Assembly (NCBI GenBank): GCA_037074615.1
Contig: CM073535.1
Coordinates: 3,596,001-3,660,000, forward strand
Source: Leucaena leucocephala
Taxonomy: Eukaryota > Streptophyta > Magnoliopsida > Fabales > Fabaceae
DNA: 64,000 bases
Direction: 5' to 3'
The translations under genes were made by a program, and so were the position numbers. Shown one piece after another: positions 12,004-24,440 of this stretch (the first letter of the stretch is position 1; each line of letters begins with the position of its first letter). The notes beneath the pieces are model-generated. The model was not told the origin of the DNA. It worked only from the letters and a program-made list of their open reading frames with translations, and searched no databases.

Positions 12004-14724
12004 ATGAAGACGCCTCCTTCTGCCTTCTACAAAACCCCCGTCAAGTTCAGAATGTAAGTTCAAACAAACACACGCACACACACAGAGTTTCTTTTTCGGT
12101 TCTGGATTATATCAGCTAAATGTTGAATGTACTCGCAGTCCAACTGCTGATAATTTGGTACCCATTCGACTGGATATTGAAATTGATGGCCAGAAATTCA
12201 AGGATGCTTTCACTTGGAACCCTTCTGGTAAGTTTCCCCTTTATTTTACCTTTGGTTGCTTCCTTATAAATTATTGTCCTCTTTTTCTTTTTCAATTATA
12301 ATTTAGTTTCTTCTTATTATTCGAAAATAACAATAAGAATAACTATGGGAACTGGGAATTGCTTCCCTGTAGCTTTCTGGACTAATTTTACATGATATCT
12401 TTACTTCTGGCACATATACTCTAAACTTTTATATCAGTTACTGGCTTAATATTTCTACAGAGACGTGGGTACTGTAATTTATTTTGGCATATCACTTCTG
12501 CTGGTCATCTTACTTTTCGAGAAACGGTAGTGTATGATAAATTGGCTTATTACTGCTGCTGATCTTCATTGTATGCAATGTTAAGAAAACTTGCTTAGTA
12601 CTCATGCTGAAAGTAACGGTCATGTCTTGGGTACTATGAATTTTCCATGTTTAGGCCCATGCCACCTGTTAATTTTAAGTCTTAAAACTAATTCTTCATG
12701 TGCGTGTATTTTGAAATGATAGTGATTTAGTAGTATATTAATATGTTCACCTTGTGTTTTTACTTGTTATGAATTCATGCCATAAATTTCCATGTTATAG
12801 ATCCCGATTCGGAGGTGGTGGTCTTTGCAAAAAGGACTGTTAAAGACTTGAAGTTGCCTCCAGCTTTTGTTACACAGATTGCTCAATCCATTCAAGTTAC
12901 GAGATATTACAATACCACCTTTCCTTATCACTAGCACTTTCCAATTCCATGTGATAACTTGCTAAGTTTTCTGATGTTCATTTCTATGCATATTCCCTTC
13001 CCAAACCCTCCGTTGAATATAAGTTGCACTTTTGTTATCAGTCACAGCTGGCGGAATTCCGATCATATGAAGGACAGGATATGTATGCTGGAGAGAAAAT
13101 TGTTCCTATCAAGGTCTCTCTTTCTCGACATTCTAACATTTGATCCTACATTCATCTTATAAATGAATTCTTCTGCGGCCCAAATAAAATGAATAGAATT
13201 CTTATATTCGTTTTCTTTTATATTGTCTGCTCAGTTATATAATTTTTTTGTTATTTTTTGACAGCTTGATCTTCGTGTAAATCATACTCTCATAAAGGAC
13301 CAGTTTCTATGGGTAAGATTGGGGCTTTGCTTTCAAATACTGAATTTTTAACTTTTATTTGCAGCACTTTTACGTGTTTCTGCGTGCATATGTCTATTTA
13401 GGACCTGAACAACTTTGAGAGTGATCCTGAAGAGTTTGCTAGAACCTTTTGCAAAGATTTGGGTATTGAAGACCCTGAGGTTGGAGTAAGTATATCTCAT
13501 CATCTCCTAATATTAAAACATACTCTTACTGGGTCTTATATTTAGGATCGAATGAGTAATAAGATGTTATACCTCTATGTTATAGATATTGTATCTGTTG
13601 TGGGCATATTAGGGGAATTTAGAACTCCATGCCTCCCAGTTTTAAGTGAAAATTTTTCCTGTCCTATTACATTAAGCAGGATGTAGGTTTGTGCCAAAAT
13701 TAATTTTCTTTGGAAATACTTTTTTGTGGTATGATTAAAATAATCTGATGAAAAGATATCCATGCTTTCATCCATGTTTTACAGCCTGCTATTGCCTTTG
13801 CCATCAGAGAGCAACTTTATGAGGTCAGTTATTTCATTGCTTGATTGATATATCATGTTCCAAAGTTATATTTGGTTTAACATTCTCTTAATTTATGTAT
13901 ATCTTTAGATTGCAATTCAAAGTGTAGCCTCAGCAAGAGAAAGCAGGATGAACAAGAAGGGTCGTCGGGGTTTTGAATATACTCCAGTCAGGTTTCTATT
14001 AGACTCGTTTCATACCTCATTTGATCTGGTGAAAGATTTTATTTTGTGGTGACAAATCCCACATATTCATGTCATCATGTGTGTTTCTGATCCATTATTC
14101 CGTTTGTCTCTTTGTTGATCAATTGATCAACAGTAAAGGAGGTACTACAGCAGTGGACTTGGTCAAGTTATTTGGTCAGAAATCTAGTGTTGTTCGGTAA
14201 GTCAGTTTAAGCTCTCTGATGAAATTTGGTATTGCATGACATGTTCATTATCATGTTGGACTCCACATACAGTCATGATTCTTAGGTGGTTAAGTGAATT
14301 ATAGGATGCAATATGAGTTTACTTATATGCTTGGTTTTAGAAGTTACTCAGTTTGTGCCCCAGAACTTGCTCAGGGTAGGTTTCTTATATCACTTGGACA
14401 AATTTGGTGATTTTATCTCAGTTTTGTTTTGTTTTTGGGCTGGCAAATGTTTCATCGGTTTCATTTTTTCTTGGCAGGCTTTGTGGAATTGCTTATGCAT
14501 ATAGCCTTTCTTTTTGTTGTTGTGTGTATATATTATTTTTAACCTTGGTACTTATGACAAGATTGTTTAGTTAATTTAAAATGAAACATCTGACAGACTT
14601 TGTCTGTTTCCTTGAATGCATCAGGAAAAGAAAGGAGTGGGATGTATATGAACCCAATGTGGACATTCTGTCTAACGAGGAAGTAGATGCACTGGAAGCA
14701 AAGAAAGAGAGAAATTTCAGGTGA
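12004..14724 (+). CDS. BSH: BSH/SNF5, SWI/SNF core subunit (SMARCB1 homologue)
   Basis: Ten exons: 12004-12053, 12139-12227, 12801-12895, 13042-13113, 13265-13312, 13402-13485, 13785-13823, 13909-13991, 14134-14196 and 14625-14724. The product is the plant SNF5 homologue, a core subunit of nuclear SWI/SNF chromatin-remodelling complexes. The N-terminus reads MKTPPSAFYKTPVKFRIPT. Two SNF5 repeats follow: one around VPIRLDIEIDGQKFKDAF, the second around VPIKLDLRVNHTLIKDQFLWD, with the conserved tail FARTFCKDLGIEDPEVGPAIA. It ends in a charged segment, RKRKEWDVYEP then EEVDALEAKKERNFR. The length of about 240 residues matches plant BSH, which lacks the long N-terminus of animal SMARCB1. Exon 3 ends on a weak donor, CAA|GTTACG, chosen because it joins QSIQ to SQLAEF as in Arabidopsis. 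Family assignment is secure. Confidence 0.95.
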
Positions 14725-14970
14725 CTTGGTGCAGGATTATTCATTTCTTATTCTCAAAGGAATAGATTAAGATGCACCATTAAAAGCAATGTGTATGGCC
14801 CATGCAGGGCAAGACCCTTGTCCCCCATTGTTTTCTTTATCCTCCTATCATGCGGAAAGAATTATTTAAGTCCCTTTCTGCCTATCACATGTAATAGTTC
14901 AAAATATTAAAAGTAGGCGATTTCTAGAATTTTAATAGGCATCTTCCCCCCCCCCCTCTCTCTCTCTCTC

Positions 14971-15013
<43 letters not shown>

Positions 15014-17450
15014 CTTGCCAACTCAAGCAGCTGCTGGAAAGTAACTTGAGGTTCGGTGTGACTTGTAACCTGAGTTTGTGAACTAGGGGCATAAAATAAC
15101 ATGTCTGGTAAGCAGTCAAGTTTTTCAGAAATCTTCATCTGCATTTGATGGAAATCCTTTCTAAATTAGACTTATTACAAGTTGATTGCTGATAGTGCAA
15201 TTGTCGCCAGCTCACCATCACATACATCATCTGATGGTGCATTCTGTTATGACCTCTTGTATTTTTCACACATTCGTGTCACATGTTTACTCCCTTGTAT
15301 AGTATTCACATGCCTATGTGATCATTGAACGATGAATGACAGGTATTTTTGCATGCTATAAACCCATTGAGCTGTTAATTCAGTACGAAGCATGCATATT
15401 TCAAATCATATATAAATACTTGTGATGTTTGTAGTTTGTACCCATGTCGATTCGCATATTCATGTTAGTAGTGATGCTTCTTACTCATTGTAGTTGGTGG
15501 TACTGTGGCGTGATCAACAATTCATGATGGGTATGTCTGTAGTTGATGCCTTCTGGTTTAGATTGGTCCACGATGATCAACTTTTGTGTCTCTCCTTCAG
15601 GTTCTAGTAGTTTCTGTTTCACTTACTATTTCCAAGTAATTGTTTTTCACCGCTAAGTTTGAGGTGGGCATTAGGTCTCGTGTATTTTTCTCTCGCAACT
15701 CAAGCAATCTAAAAGTTATTGCATTCGTTCATGCGTTCATACCAGGGTGGGTCCACCTGAAATGGGTTTCAGTATGGTCAGGGAAATTTAGATATATTCA
15801 CATGTTTTCAATTCCCTTCACTAGTTGTACCAAAAAAAAAATCCCCTTCACTAGTGTCCAACTTTTCGACATGAATATTGGTCCCATCTCTATCATCATG
15901 ATATTCATCACAGGGAAAAAAGGAATCTTTTTACCGACCCCGTGGCCTCATGCTTCCGAAGCCGTAGTAGAAAAATTTAACCAACCCCATCCTATTTAAT
16001 GACGGTCAAAGCAAGTAATGGTAATACCTGGTGCATTTCATTGTATTTATTATTGCACACAGATTATAAAATACTATGATACATTTTATTGAATTTACTT
16101 CTTATTTATTCTTAACAAGATTTTGATGCCTTTAAAAATATTATTTTATTTCTAATAAAATATTGGTTAAAGTTTTAAGCAATCTCATATGTTCAGGGGA
16201 ATTTAAATTTGAATTTTAAAAAATGTATTTATATTAGGAGAGCTAAAAACTTTTTATATTAAATCTTAAAGGAGATTATACCCTTAATCAAATAAAAAAA
16301 TGGTGTCAAATAGAAAAAATTATATTAAATGTGGTTTTGGAATTGATAAAGACATATAAATGTGTGTGAAATAATTTTTTTTCCTGAGAATGAAATGGTG
16401 TGTTTTTTAGGGGGGGGGGGAGCAGTAATTTTAAGAGGATAAGATGTATTTTTTTATTTTTTATTTAAGACTTAGTCCGCTAAGCTGCTTATCAATTCCA
16501 CCCACAGTAAATGAGTCAGCAAGTTATTGAAGAATAAGGTTTTAACTTTGAATAGGGCATGGCGTGGTTCTCAAGTAGCCTGGCAACTTGTCGTATGTTT
16601 TTGTCATTTTAATTAGAACCGGACCCGTCCTTTTCATCCTGTCATGGCAGGGACCAAAAAATATCTTTCGCTATGTGACTAATATCTCCCTTGGACTTCG
16701 GATCCAGCCTACAAAAACTTTTTAATATTTTAAAACTGACCATTTATTATAATATATATACATTCTCACCGAAAACAATATATATAAAACTCATTTCTCT
16801 GTTTTTTATTCCTTGTTTTTGTTTACTTCAACCATATCACATGTATTTGCTCAAATTAAGTAACACTCAACGTTACTGAAGACTAGGTTTAGGAGATCAT
16901 GGAAGAAAGAAAAAAAAAATTGAGCTTTTAAGGCATTTAACGAGAAAAAGAATTAAAGAATGACGTCAACATCAGCTAAACAGTACAATATTCATTTCAC
17001 TCATGCGAGGTGGGATCCCATGGGATCCTATCTTCCTTCTTCCCCATACACCATAAACAAGTGATAAGGCAGATACAGAGGCGAGAAGATGATAGCATGA
17101 AACAGATTAGAGAAAGAACAAAAACAACATAACAAAAATCTAGCTTCCATTTTAATAATAAAAGAAAAAAAATCTCACCATGATTTTTTGGCTTATCAAT
17201 CATGGGGATTCCCTATTGTAAACATCTTACGAAAACAATTACAGACTGAAACTGTCACCTACCCAAGAACACCAAAACATAAACCTTCTCTTTTTTATTT
17301 TTACAGAGAAAAGTGCATTCATACCACATTCAAAAGCTAGCTTAGAAAATATGGTATGTTGCAATTTATGACCTAAACATCAGCACACTAAAACATCTGC
17401 TAATTGCTGGGTGGGAATCGGTTCTTCTGGGCAGGATCATCAGAGATAGA
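14725..17450. other. Intergenic region after BSH
   Basis: No gene recognised. It contains the BSH 3' UTR, a compound microsatellite at 14946-15010, AT-rich DNA, a run of ten or so G near 16411, and, from about 16990, the likely 3' UTR of the reverse-strand gene ending at 17451. An open frame of 119 codons at 15640-15999 has no family features and I do not call it a gene. Confidence 0.5.
14946..15010. repeat. Compound microsatellite C/CT/TG/TA
   Basis: Four simple repeats follow one another: eleven C, then (CT)n, (TG)n and (TA)n, about 65 bp in total. Such compound tracts are usually highly length-variable. Confidence 0.9.
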
Positions 17451-17792
17451 TCAGGAAGAGCTGATATTGCAGGAAGAAGTTGACTTGGACTTGTCCAGAA
17501 TAGACCACATGACTTGGACATCTTCATAACCACAAGCCATGACTTCACCATGAAGATCCATTCCTCTGTTCTCCTGCTCTGCAAAATCAAACCCCAAATC
17601 ACTCAATACACAACAAACAAGCACACATGATGATATAAAACTCATACATGAAGTAGGCTCAAATTGAGATTATTACAAAAACACACACACACCAGATTGA
17701 GACTTCTTGGGAGAATCCCTTGGAGGCTGGTAATTGAAGAGAGTGCGGGCTTTTTTGAAAGGGGTTGTGATGGTCTTCTTCCAAGAGGCCAT
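17451..17792 (-). CDS. Small conserved plant protein, 75 residues, function unknown
   Basis: Two exons on the reverse strand, 17792-17693 and 17578-17451. The N-terminus is basic, MASWKKTITTPFKKAR, followed by TLFNYQPPRDSPKKSQS. The second exon holds the motif HGEVMACGYEDVQVMWSILDK and a Ser-rich end. I recognise the pattern (start MASWKK, then the EVMAC-YEDVQVMWSILDKS block) from uncharacterised proteins in many plants, but know no function. There is no obvious signal peptide or membrane segment. The intron starts within a (GT)n run, so its donor is GTGTGTGT rather than the usual GTAAGT; the exon join restores frame and family sequence. An overlapping longer frame at 17642-18055 is a shadow. 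Confidence 0.8.
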
Positions 17793-18555
17793 TGTGGTGG
17801 GTCAGTGAATAGGTGCAATTGAGAAGTAGGGCTTAATGTATACGATGATGATGCAGAGGAAGGTGGTGGCGAAGGAGAAGAGAGAAATGCAAGATCCGGG
17901 AGGTGAGGGGCATAGAGAAGAAAGTTGAAAGGAAGATATATAAGAGGCCTGCGCCGAAGCACATGGTCCACAGCCCCACAGGGTCTAATTGCACGTGATG
18001 ATGGGGCATGGGGGCTTAAATTAGGGTGTTTTCTTTGGGGAAATAAAGCAAACACGTGGTGTGCAGAGGAAGAAAAATACGAAGAAGATGGAGTCAGCCA
18101 GACACAGTTGAGAGAACTTGTTAGGTGGTAAGGCCAATCTCATGGCATTAAGACTGAAAGCAGAGGCATGTGATGCTCTTATCTCTTCTCAATGATCTCA
18201 TGTTCCGAAACCCCCACCATCTTCTCTCCTGCTCCCTCTTTATTTCCATTGGGCCCCTTCTGTGATCATCACTGTAATCTCAGGTACCTCTTTTACATTC
18301 CAAATGCTCGCAATGTAAAACAAGTCATACGCTTTATGCATATGATTCCTACATGATCCTGAGCCATGATTTAGGCTGTGCTTGGAACCACCATGCATGT
18401 GCTTTTCCCAATTGTGGCTTGAAACCAAAAGGGTTGACACAAATAATTAGTGACTAATCTATAACTATTTTTATAAGTATTTTTTTAATCTTAAAAACTT
18501 GCTCTAACCCTCTTTACATTAAAAAGTCAAAATATCAATTCATCATGAGGTAGAT

Positions 18556-18800
18556 AAATTTTATTATAAATAAAATATGGCTGAACTATTAGTTTATAGT
18601 TTAATAATTTTTTTTATAAATAGGAGGACGTGAGTTTACTTTTGTTTATAATATTTTTTAATTATTTTAGATTTAAAATTAATTTTACTATAAATAAAAA
18701 ATAATTAATCTACTAGTTTTATAGTTTAATAATTTCTTTTATAAATAGGAGGTTGTGAATTTACTTTTATTTATAATATTTTTTTAATTATTTTAGATTT
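18556..18800. repeat. Tandem duplication, about 123-bp unit
   Basis: Two adjacent copies start at 18556 and 18679. Shared blocks include AATTTTAYTATAAATAAAA, TAGTTTAATAATTT, TTTTATAAATAGGAGG, TGARTTTACTTTT and TTTATAATATTTTT followed by AATTATTTTAGATTT. There are several mismatches and small gaps. No coding potential. Confidence 0.75.
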
Positions 18801-21800
18801 GAAACTAATCCTTTTAAGTTTTAAAATAATGAATTTTTATTTTTTAATAAATATTACTTCTAGAATTTAAATGTATATAATCATCTTTATAGGGAATAAT
18901 ATCACTTACTATTTCAACTACAAGGTTGTTGGTGAAATGCAGTTTGGATTCTAATGATGGGTTGACGATGACATGGAATAGTACGTAGTAGAGAGAGGGA
19001 CCATTGGATTGTATTGTACATATTGTGATATGATTACAAATCCTTGTGTGTGTGTGTGTGTCGTTAGCTTCCCAATACAGCTTTCCTTGCATTTGAAAAT
19101 GAGTGTTCCATCATTGGTTTCAACAAATTTAATCAATCCATTCTCTTCACTTGCCACATTATAATAATATCCCACATGCTCACTTGGAACTTGGAACCAA
19201 AATAGTCGACACTTCCTACGATATTATCATTATCTTTTTGGAAATTTCAAACCTCTTCACACACACTATCACCTTTTTTCACTCGCCCATAAATACAACG
19301 GTTATGCTGCAAATTTTTTTAATTTTTTAATTTTAATATTACCTTAAAAAATTAGAATTGAACAATATTACTCCTTAATTGATAAAAAATAACAGTTAAC
19401 ATTAATTTTTTTAATAAAATGAAATAACATTGTTATATTTTTTTTTAATTTTTAGAACGGTATTAGACTTAAAAAAATAAAATAAATTTACACCTTTAAC
19501 CCTAATAGTATATATATTTCTTATTTTATAAATGCATTTACTCAACTTTTCTTCGTACCTTTTATTATTTATAGAATAAGAATATTGTATTATTGGAGGA
19601 GTAATTAAAGTTATTTATTTATTCCCTTTCACATGCAACATTGTATATTGTGGGTGACAACCCAAGGGTGGTGATAAAATAATAGTGTTTCCACTTACAT
19701 GGATGAAATTATTTGATTTATTTAACGATGAAATGGAATTATTGGAGGGTTGCTTTCCCATGTACACAACAACACAAGTGCATGTTTGGGAATTTCATCC
19801 CTCGCTACTTTGAACTTTTCTATTATTTGTACATATCTGTACTGTACGCCCTCGTCATTATTTCCACATTCTTATTTGTTAATTATATTTCCCCTTTATT
19901 TTTAAATGTTTTATGAATCGTTGCTTGTGAGGTGTTTGAGGTGTAAGAATATTCCTAGGTACTTTGGCATGGGATTCTTTTTTTTTTCTTTATTTTTTTA
20001 AATAAGTGAGTTCAATATCAATCACATACTAAAGCCAGAACATAACCCTAAAACTTAGAGAGTATTTACAGAAAATTTATAAGATTATCTACCAAATGAG
20101 CCTTCACAACAACAGCAAGAATTGAACTTACATTTTTATAGAATAAAAATCTATTCTTTATTATTTGTGCTAATTTTTATTAACTTTTTTGAGTCTATTC
20201 ATTCATATAATTCTAAATAATGTTCATTGGTGACCCACTCCAATAATTAAGCCTTGGAATTTTTAACCCCTAACTATATTTTGTGGATAATAAATTTTAG
20301 GTATAATATATTTTGAGTAATATGTTTTAAGTATAATAGATTTTGGAGAATTGATTATTAAAAAAGTTGGTATCCCTAACTTATACCATAACTAAAAAAA
20401 TATTTTAAAAAAATTATTTGAATAGCTTATACTAAAATTATAATTTTAATGAAAAATTTTATTACGAAAAAAGAGAGTATCTAGGTAACTTTTTCCCAGA
20501 CCATCCCATGATTTAGGACCTAAACCCAACGCACTTCAATAATTAATTTTTAACTTACGTATAGTAAAAAGAATTGTACGGAAATATTAACAAATTAGAC
20601 AACTTCTCATTGAAGTTAATTTTAAAATTTTGAAAATATTAACTAATCTTAAGTATTCTGTTAAAATCATTGAAAAGTCCTCATTTAATAAGTTGATCAG
20701 TTAAAATTAAAAGGACACACAGACAAGTAATACTTGAACACATGTCATTTTGACCTATGAAATTTGCAAATAAGATTTTTCACTGATTTTTTTCTTTTAT
20801 TTTTTCTTTAAAAATTTTTAAGTCGTTATAATAAAAAGTGGGATGAATGAGTATGATTTATGGTTGTGTAGCTCTAATGTGGCGGGTAGCAATAATATTT
20901 GTTGTCGAGTATTGGAAATAATTAAATTAGCATGGACAGAGACATGTAATGTGCTCAAATGATGAATGACGTTTTGTGTCATGGGACTTGTGGATCACAA
21001 GAACATCGTCTCATGTTGTCTCTTAACGAAGATGGATTTGTCCCCACATTCTCCTTTAGGTATCTTATTCTATCTTGTCACTTATCTACCATACGTTAAT
21101 ATTTTATTGAAATATCACCAAAATTCATAACTCAGCCTTTTTTTTAAAAGAAAAATACTCTATTTGATCATAAAATGCAAGAGTTTATAGTTAAATTTAT
21201 TTTAATCTAAAATATAAAACTCTAACTTACTTTGTCTTAAATTTATTATTTGTTATTTAAATTATCAGTCTCAATTACATATATTAAGCAGTGTTTTTTT
21301 ATATAAATAATCAAAATAAATATTTTAAAAATATATATTTTTTATAAATAATTAATATAACTAATTTTTTAATTTTTACAAATTAACTATCTAATTTTTA
21401 TATTTAATATTGAAAGTGACTTGTTGTTTTAGCTAATCAATCAAAGAAATATATCATTAGATTTTTAATTTCTTATCTGGGTATGATGAGTTCTAGGCTT
21501 CTAGCCTCATGAATGGAAAAAAGCCAACTCACATGCAAATTAGTCAATAATATTGAAATTTGAATGCTTTGTTACCAAAAATTTAAATCGTTTCAGAAAT
21601 TAAAGACATAAGGTATCTTCTTAACATGCAAGTTTGTTTGTTTGTTTGTTTTAATTATTGGTATCCCTAGTTAAACAATTGGGTAATTGAACAATGATAT
21701 GAGAACTTAATGTAAAAATATCAAAATATATTCAATAACACTGAATATTCCAAAAGTGTTTTCATTCAATTAAAATTAGGGCATACTAGAGTAGTTATGT

Positions 21801-24398
21801 TTTAGTGGCTCGCTTATGAAATGGGAGAACAAATCCGGAGGTGTAAAATTGATGTCACGTGTACATATATTAATTAATCTCATAATTAAGGGCAGGATTA
21901 ATTAGGAGAAAGTGAAAAGTATAATTATATTTTGGACGGTATATTTCTGGAGAGTAGTGGAGTAAAAAAAATACAGACCTCACCAAATAAAGCAACATCA
22001 ATAAATTATTTAATTTTATACCAAAATTCTAATTCTTCCCTCTGAGAACCCAAACTTTAATTAGGGTTTATTTTTAGCTTGTAAGAAATCTTAGGCTACT
22101 TGGCATCTTAGTACTACTCTAGTACTTAATATATGATCTATTTAATTAATTTAATTATATTAAAAAAATTAGTTAAATTTATTAATGTGATATTTTTTCT
22201 AAAATACCCCAATAATTTTCTTTAACCCCCTCTTTCTTTAATGATTAATATCAAGAGATTATTAATGAGTAATTTAAAAAAATTGATAAATATATAAAAT
22301 ATATCTTTTAATTAGGATCTATTTTAATTTTCTAATTAAATTATATATTAAAGATTGAAAGATTATTAAGAATGCACTTGCTTCTATGCCAACTTTAATT
22401 GAATTGGTAGCAACATGAGTGTAAGGCAAGCACCAAACACACCCAATTTCAGGTCATATAAAAATACACTTTATTTATGACCAAATATTTTGGATATTTT
22501 TTTATGGGGGGGATGGCACCATTTGGTATTGTTTTTTAAAAAAATGGCATAATTTATAGGAAAAACTGTTTTTCTAGTAGCTATATTTTCTTTCAATTTT
22601 TAATTTGGTACTCGTACCCTTTTCTCTCTTAAATAGATATTTTAATTTTGCTCTGTTAGTACAATTATCTTCTATACAAGGACTAATAATGCGAACGGAG
22701 TAAAGCGACAGGAACTAATGGTTCTAACAGAAAAAATTAAATAATTTAATAAGAAAAAAAAGATCATAGACGTCAAATTAAAAATCGAGAGAAAGTATAA
22801 GCATATACAAAAATTTTTCCCTAATTCATAATAAAGGATGTTTTGGGTTTGAGCCTAATTTTTAAACTTCAGATTGTAATGGGCTAAGCCCAATTCTTTT
22901 GTATGAATAAGCAAGGTATTGGGCCTGCCCCGTATTACTTTAACCCGCAAAGAGCACCATCTCAATGACTTTATTAAACGTAATCTCGTTGCCCTCTATG
23001 ACGTAGGCGTATCTTTTATTCTTTTTTTAATTCCCTTTTAATGGTATGGAATAAAAAATTAACTTAAAAAAAGATAATTTTGGGAGGATCAGAATTGTTA
23101 CAGTCAAAGAGACAGAAAAAGACTGCTCGAAGTAACCCAACAGCTGATAGTGCTACACAGATTATTAATTAAATATTAATTGTTAATTAGAATTAAATTA
23201 CGTGCATAAAGACAGAACCCATTGACTGATTATTCCATTCAAACTTTATCTTCTTTTTACGTTCGAATTAATGGCCACCTCTCTATTCTAATTCATGGTG
23301 GCTTGGTCAAATCCACCATTAACTTTCTTTATTATAATATATATAACACTAACAGTAACAGTTTTATAAAATAATATTGTTATTTTATATGCATGGCTGA
23401 AATCGACATAACTATAAATTATGAACTGACTAGAAGTTGAAAATACCTATGTATGTATATATTGAAATGAAATAAAAAATATGTGTTATTTTAATAAAAT
23501 TCATATGATTTGCTCTATCATTAATGGATCTATGCCTTTGGTTGGGTAAAATCACATGGTTGTTCATGTCTTCCAGGGAACGCACAGAATATTTATAAAT
23601 TAGAATTAGGACCTTCGAATATAAATAAACAATTAAGAGAGGTCTATTTATGATAATAATTAAGAAAAAGACTAATATTCGCACTACCCAACTAGTTTGT
23701 TTCATTCATTATATTGAAACCTTCGAAACTGGCAAGAAAAATTTCAAATTCAAAGTAGAGAAATGAAAGGTCCAAAGAAGAGGAATACCTAACACCATCA
23801 CTTTTGCTTCACAACAAATATCCATTTCACACACAAACCCACCAATTAATTGTTCATATTTTTCATTTAAAAGAATATAACAATTTTATTTTTTGGGTGA
23901 AAGTATTAAAAAAGAATTAATATCTGGTTCTTGGCTGCTTGCATTATTTAGAACAGGCATGAGTTTGACTCAGCAAGCATTTTCTTCCTCAGCCATTCAA
24001 ATTGCAGGAGCTCATCATATTGCATAGGCCTTTCAGAATTACAAGAGATAAACCAAAGAATCCCATAAAAAATCTCTGCTTTCTTTTAACCGCTTGATGA
24101 CATATCTTCTTTTTCCTTCTTCCAAATTTGGCAAACATTTTACAGCTTGAAGCCATTAAAACCTTATTAGCTACTTGCAGTTCTAATTTAGAAGCTCTTT
24201 ACAAGCATCCAAAATTCAGCTTCTTCTTCACTTGTTCCATTATATCCCATGAGATTGAACTCTTAGCTACAACAATTCAAAAAAGTAGAAAAAGCCACAC
24301 TTACCTAGTTGACTGAAGATGCCCTTAGCCTTCAATATACTGCATTTTAAAATTCAGACAGCATATTGATAGAGAGGCCTTTGCATCATCACTTCACA

Positions 24399-24401
<3 letters not shown>

Positions 24402-24437
<36 letters not shown>
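24402..24437. repeat. (TA)n microsatellite
   Basis: A perfect AT dinucleotide tract of 36 bp in a gene-poor region. Confidence 0.95.

Positions 24438-24440
<3 letters not shown>

Noticed and set aside
15640..15999. 119-codon forward open frame
   Set aside because: Mixed composition without family motif or splice context; likely chance or decayed repeat.
17642..18055. 137-codon reverse frame overlapping the small gene's first exon
   Set aside because: It covers the upstream region and exon 1 in another frame; Pro/Ser-rich low complexity; the MASWKK frame is the conserved one.
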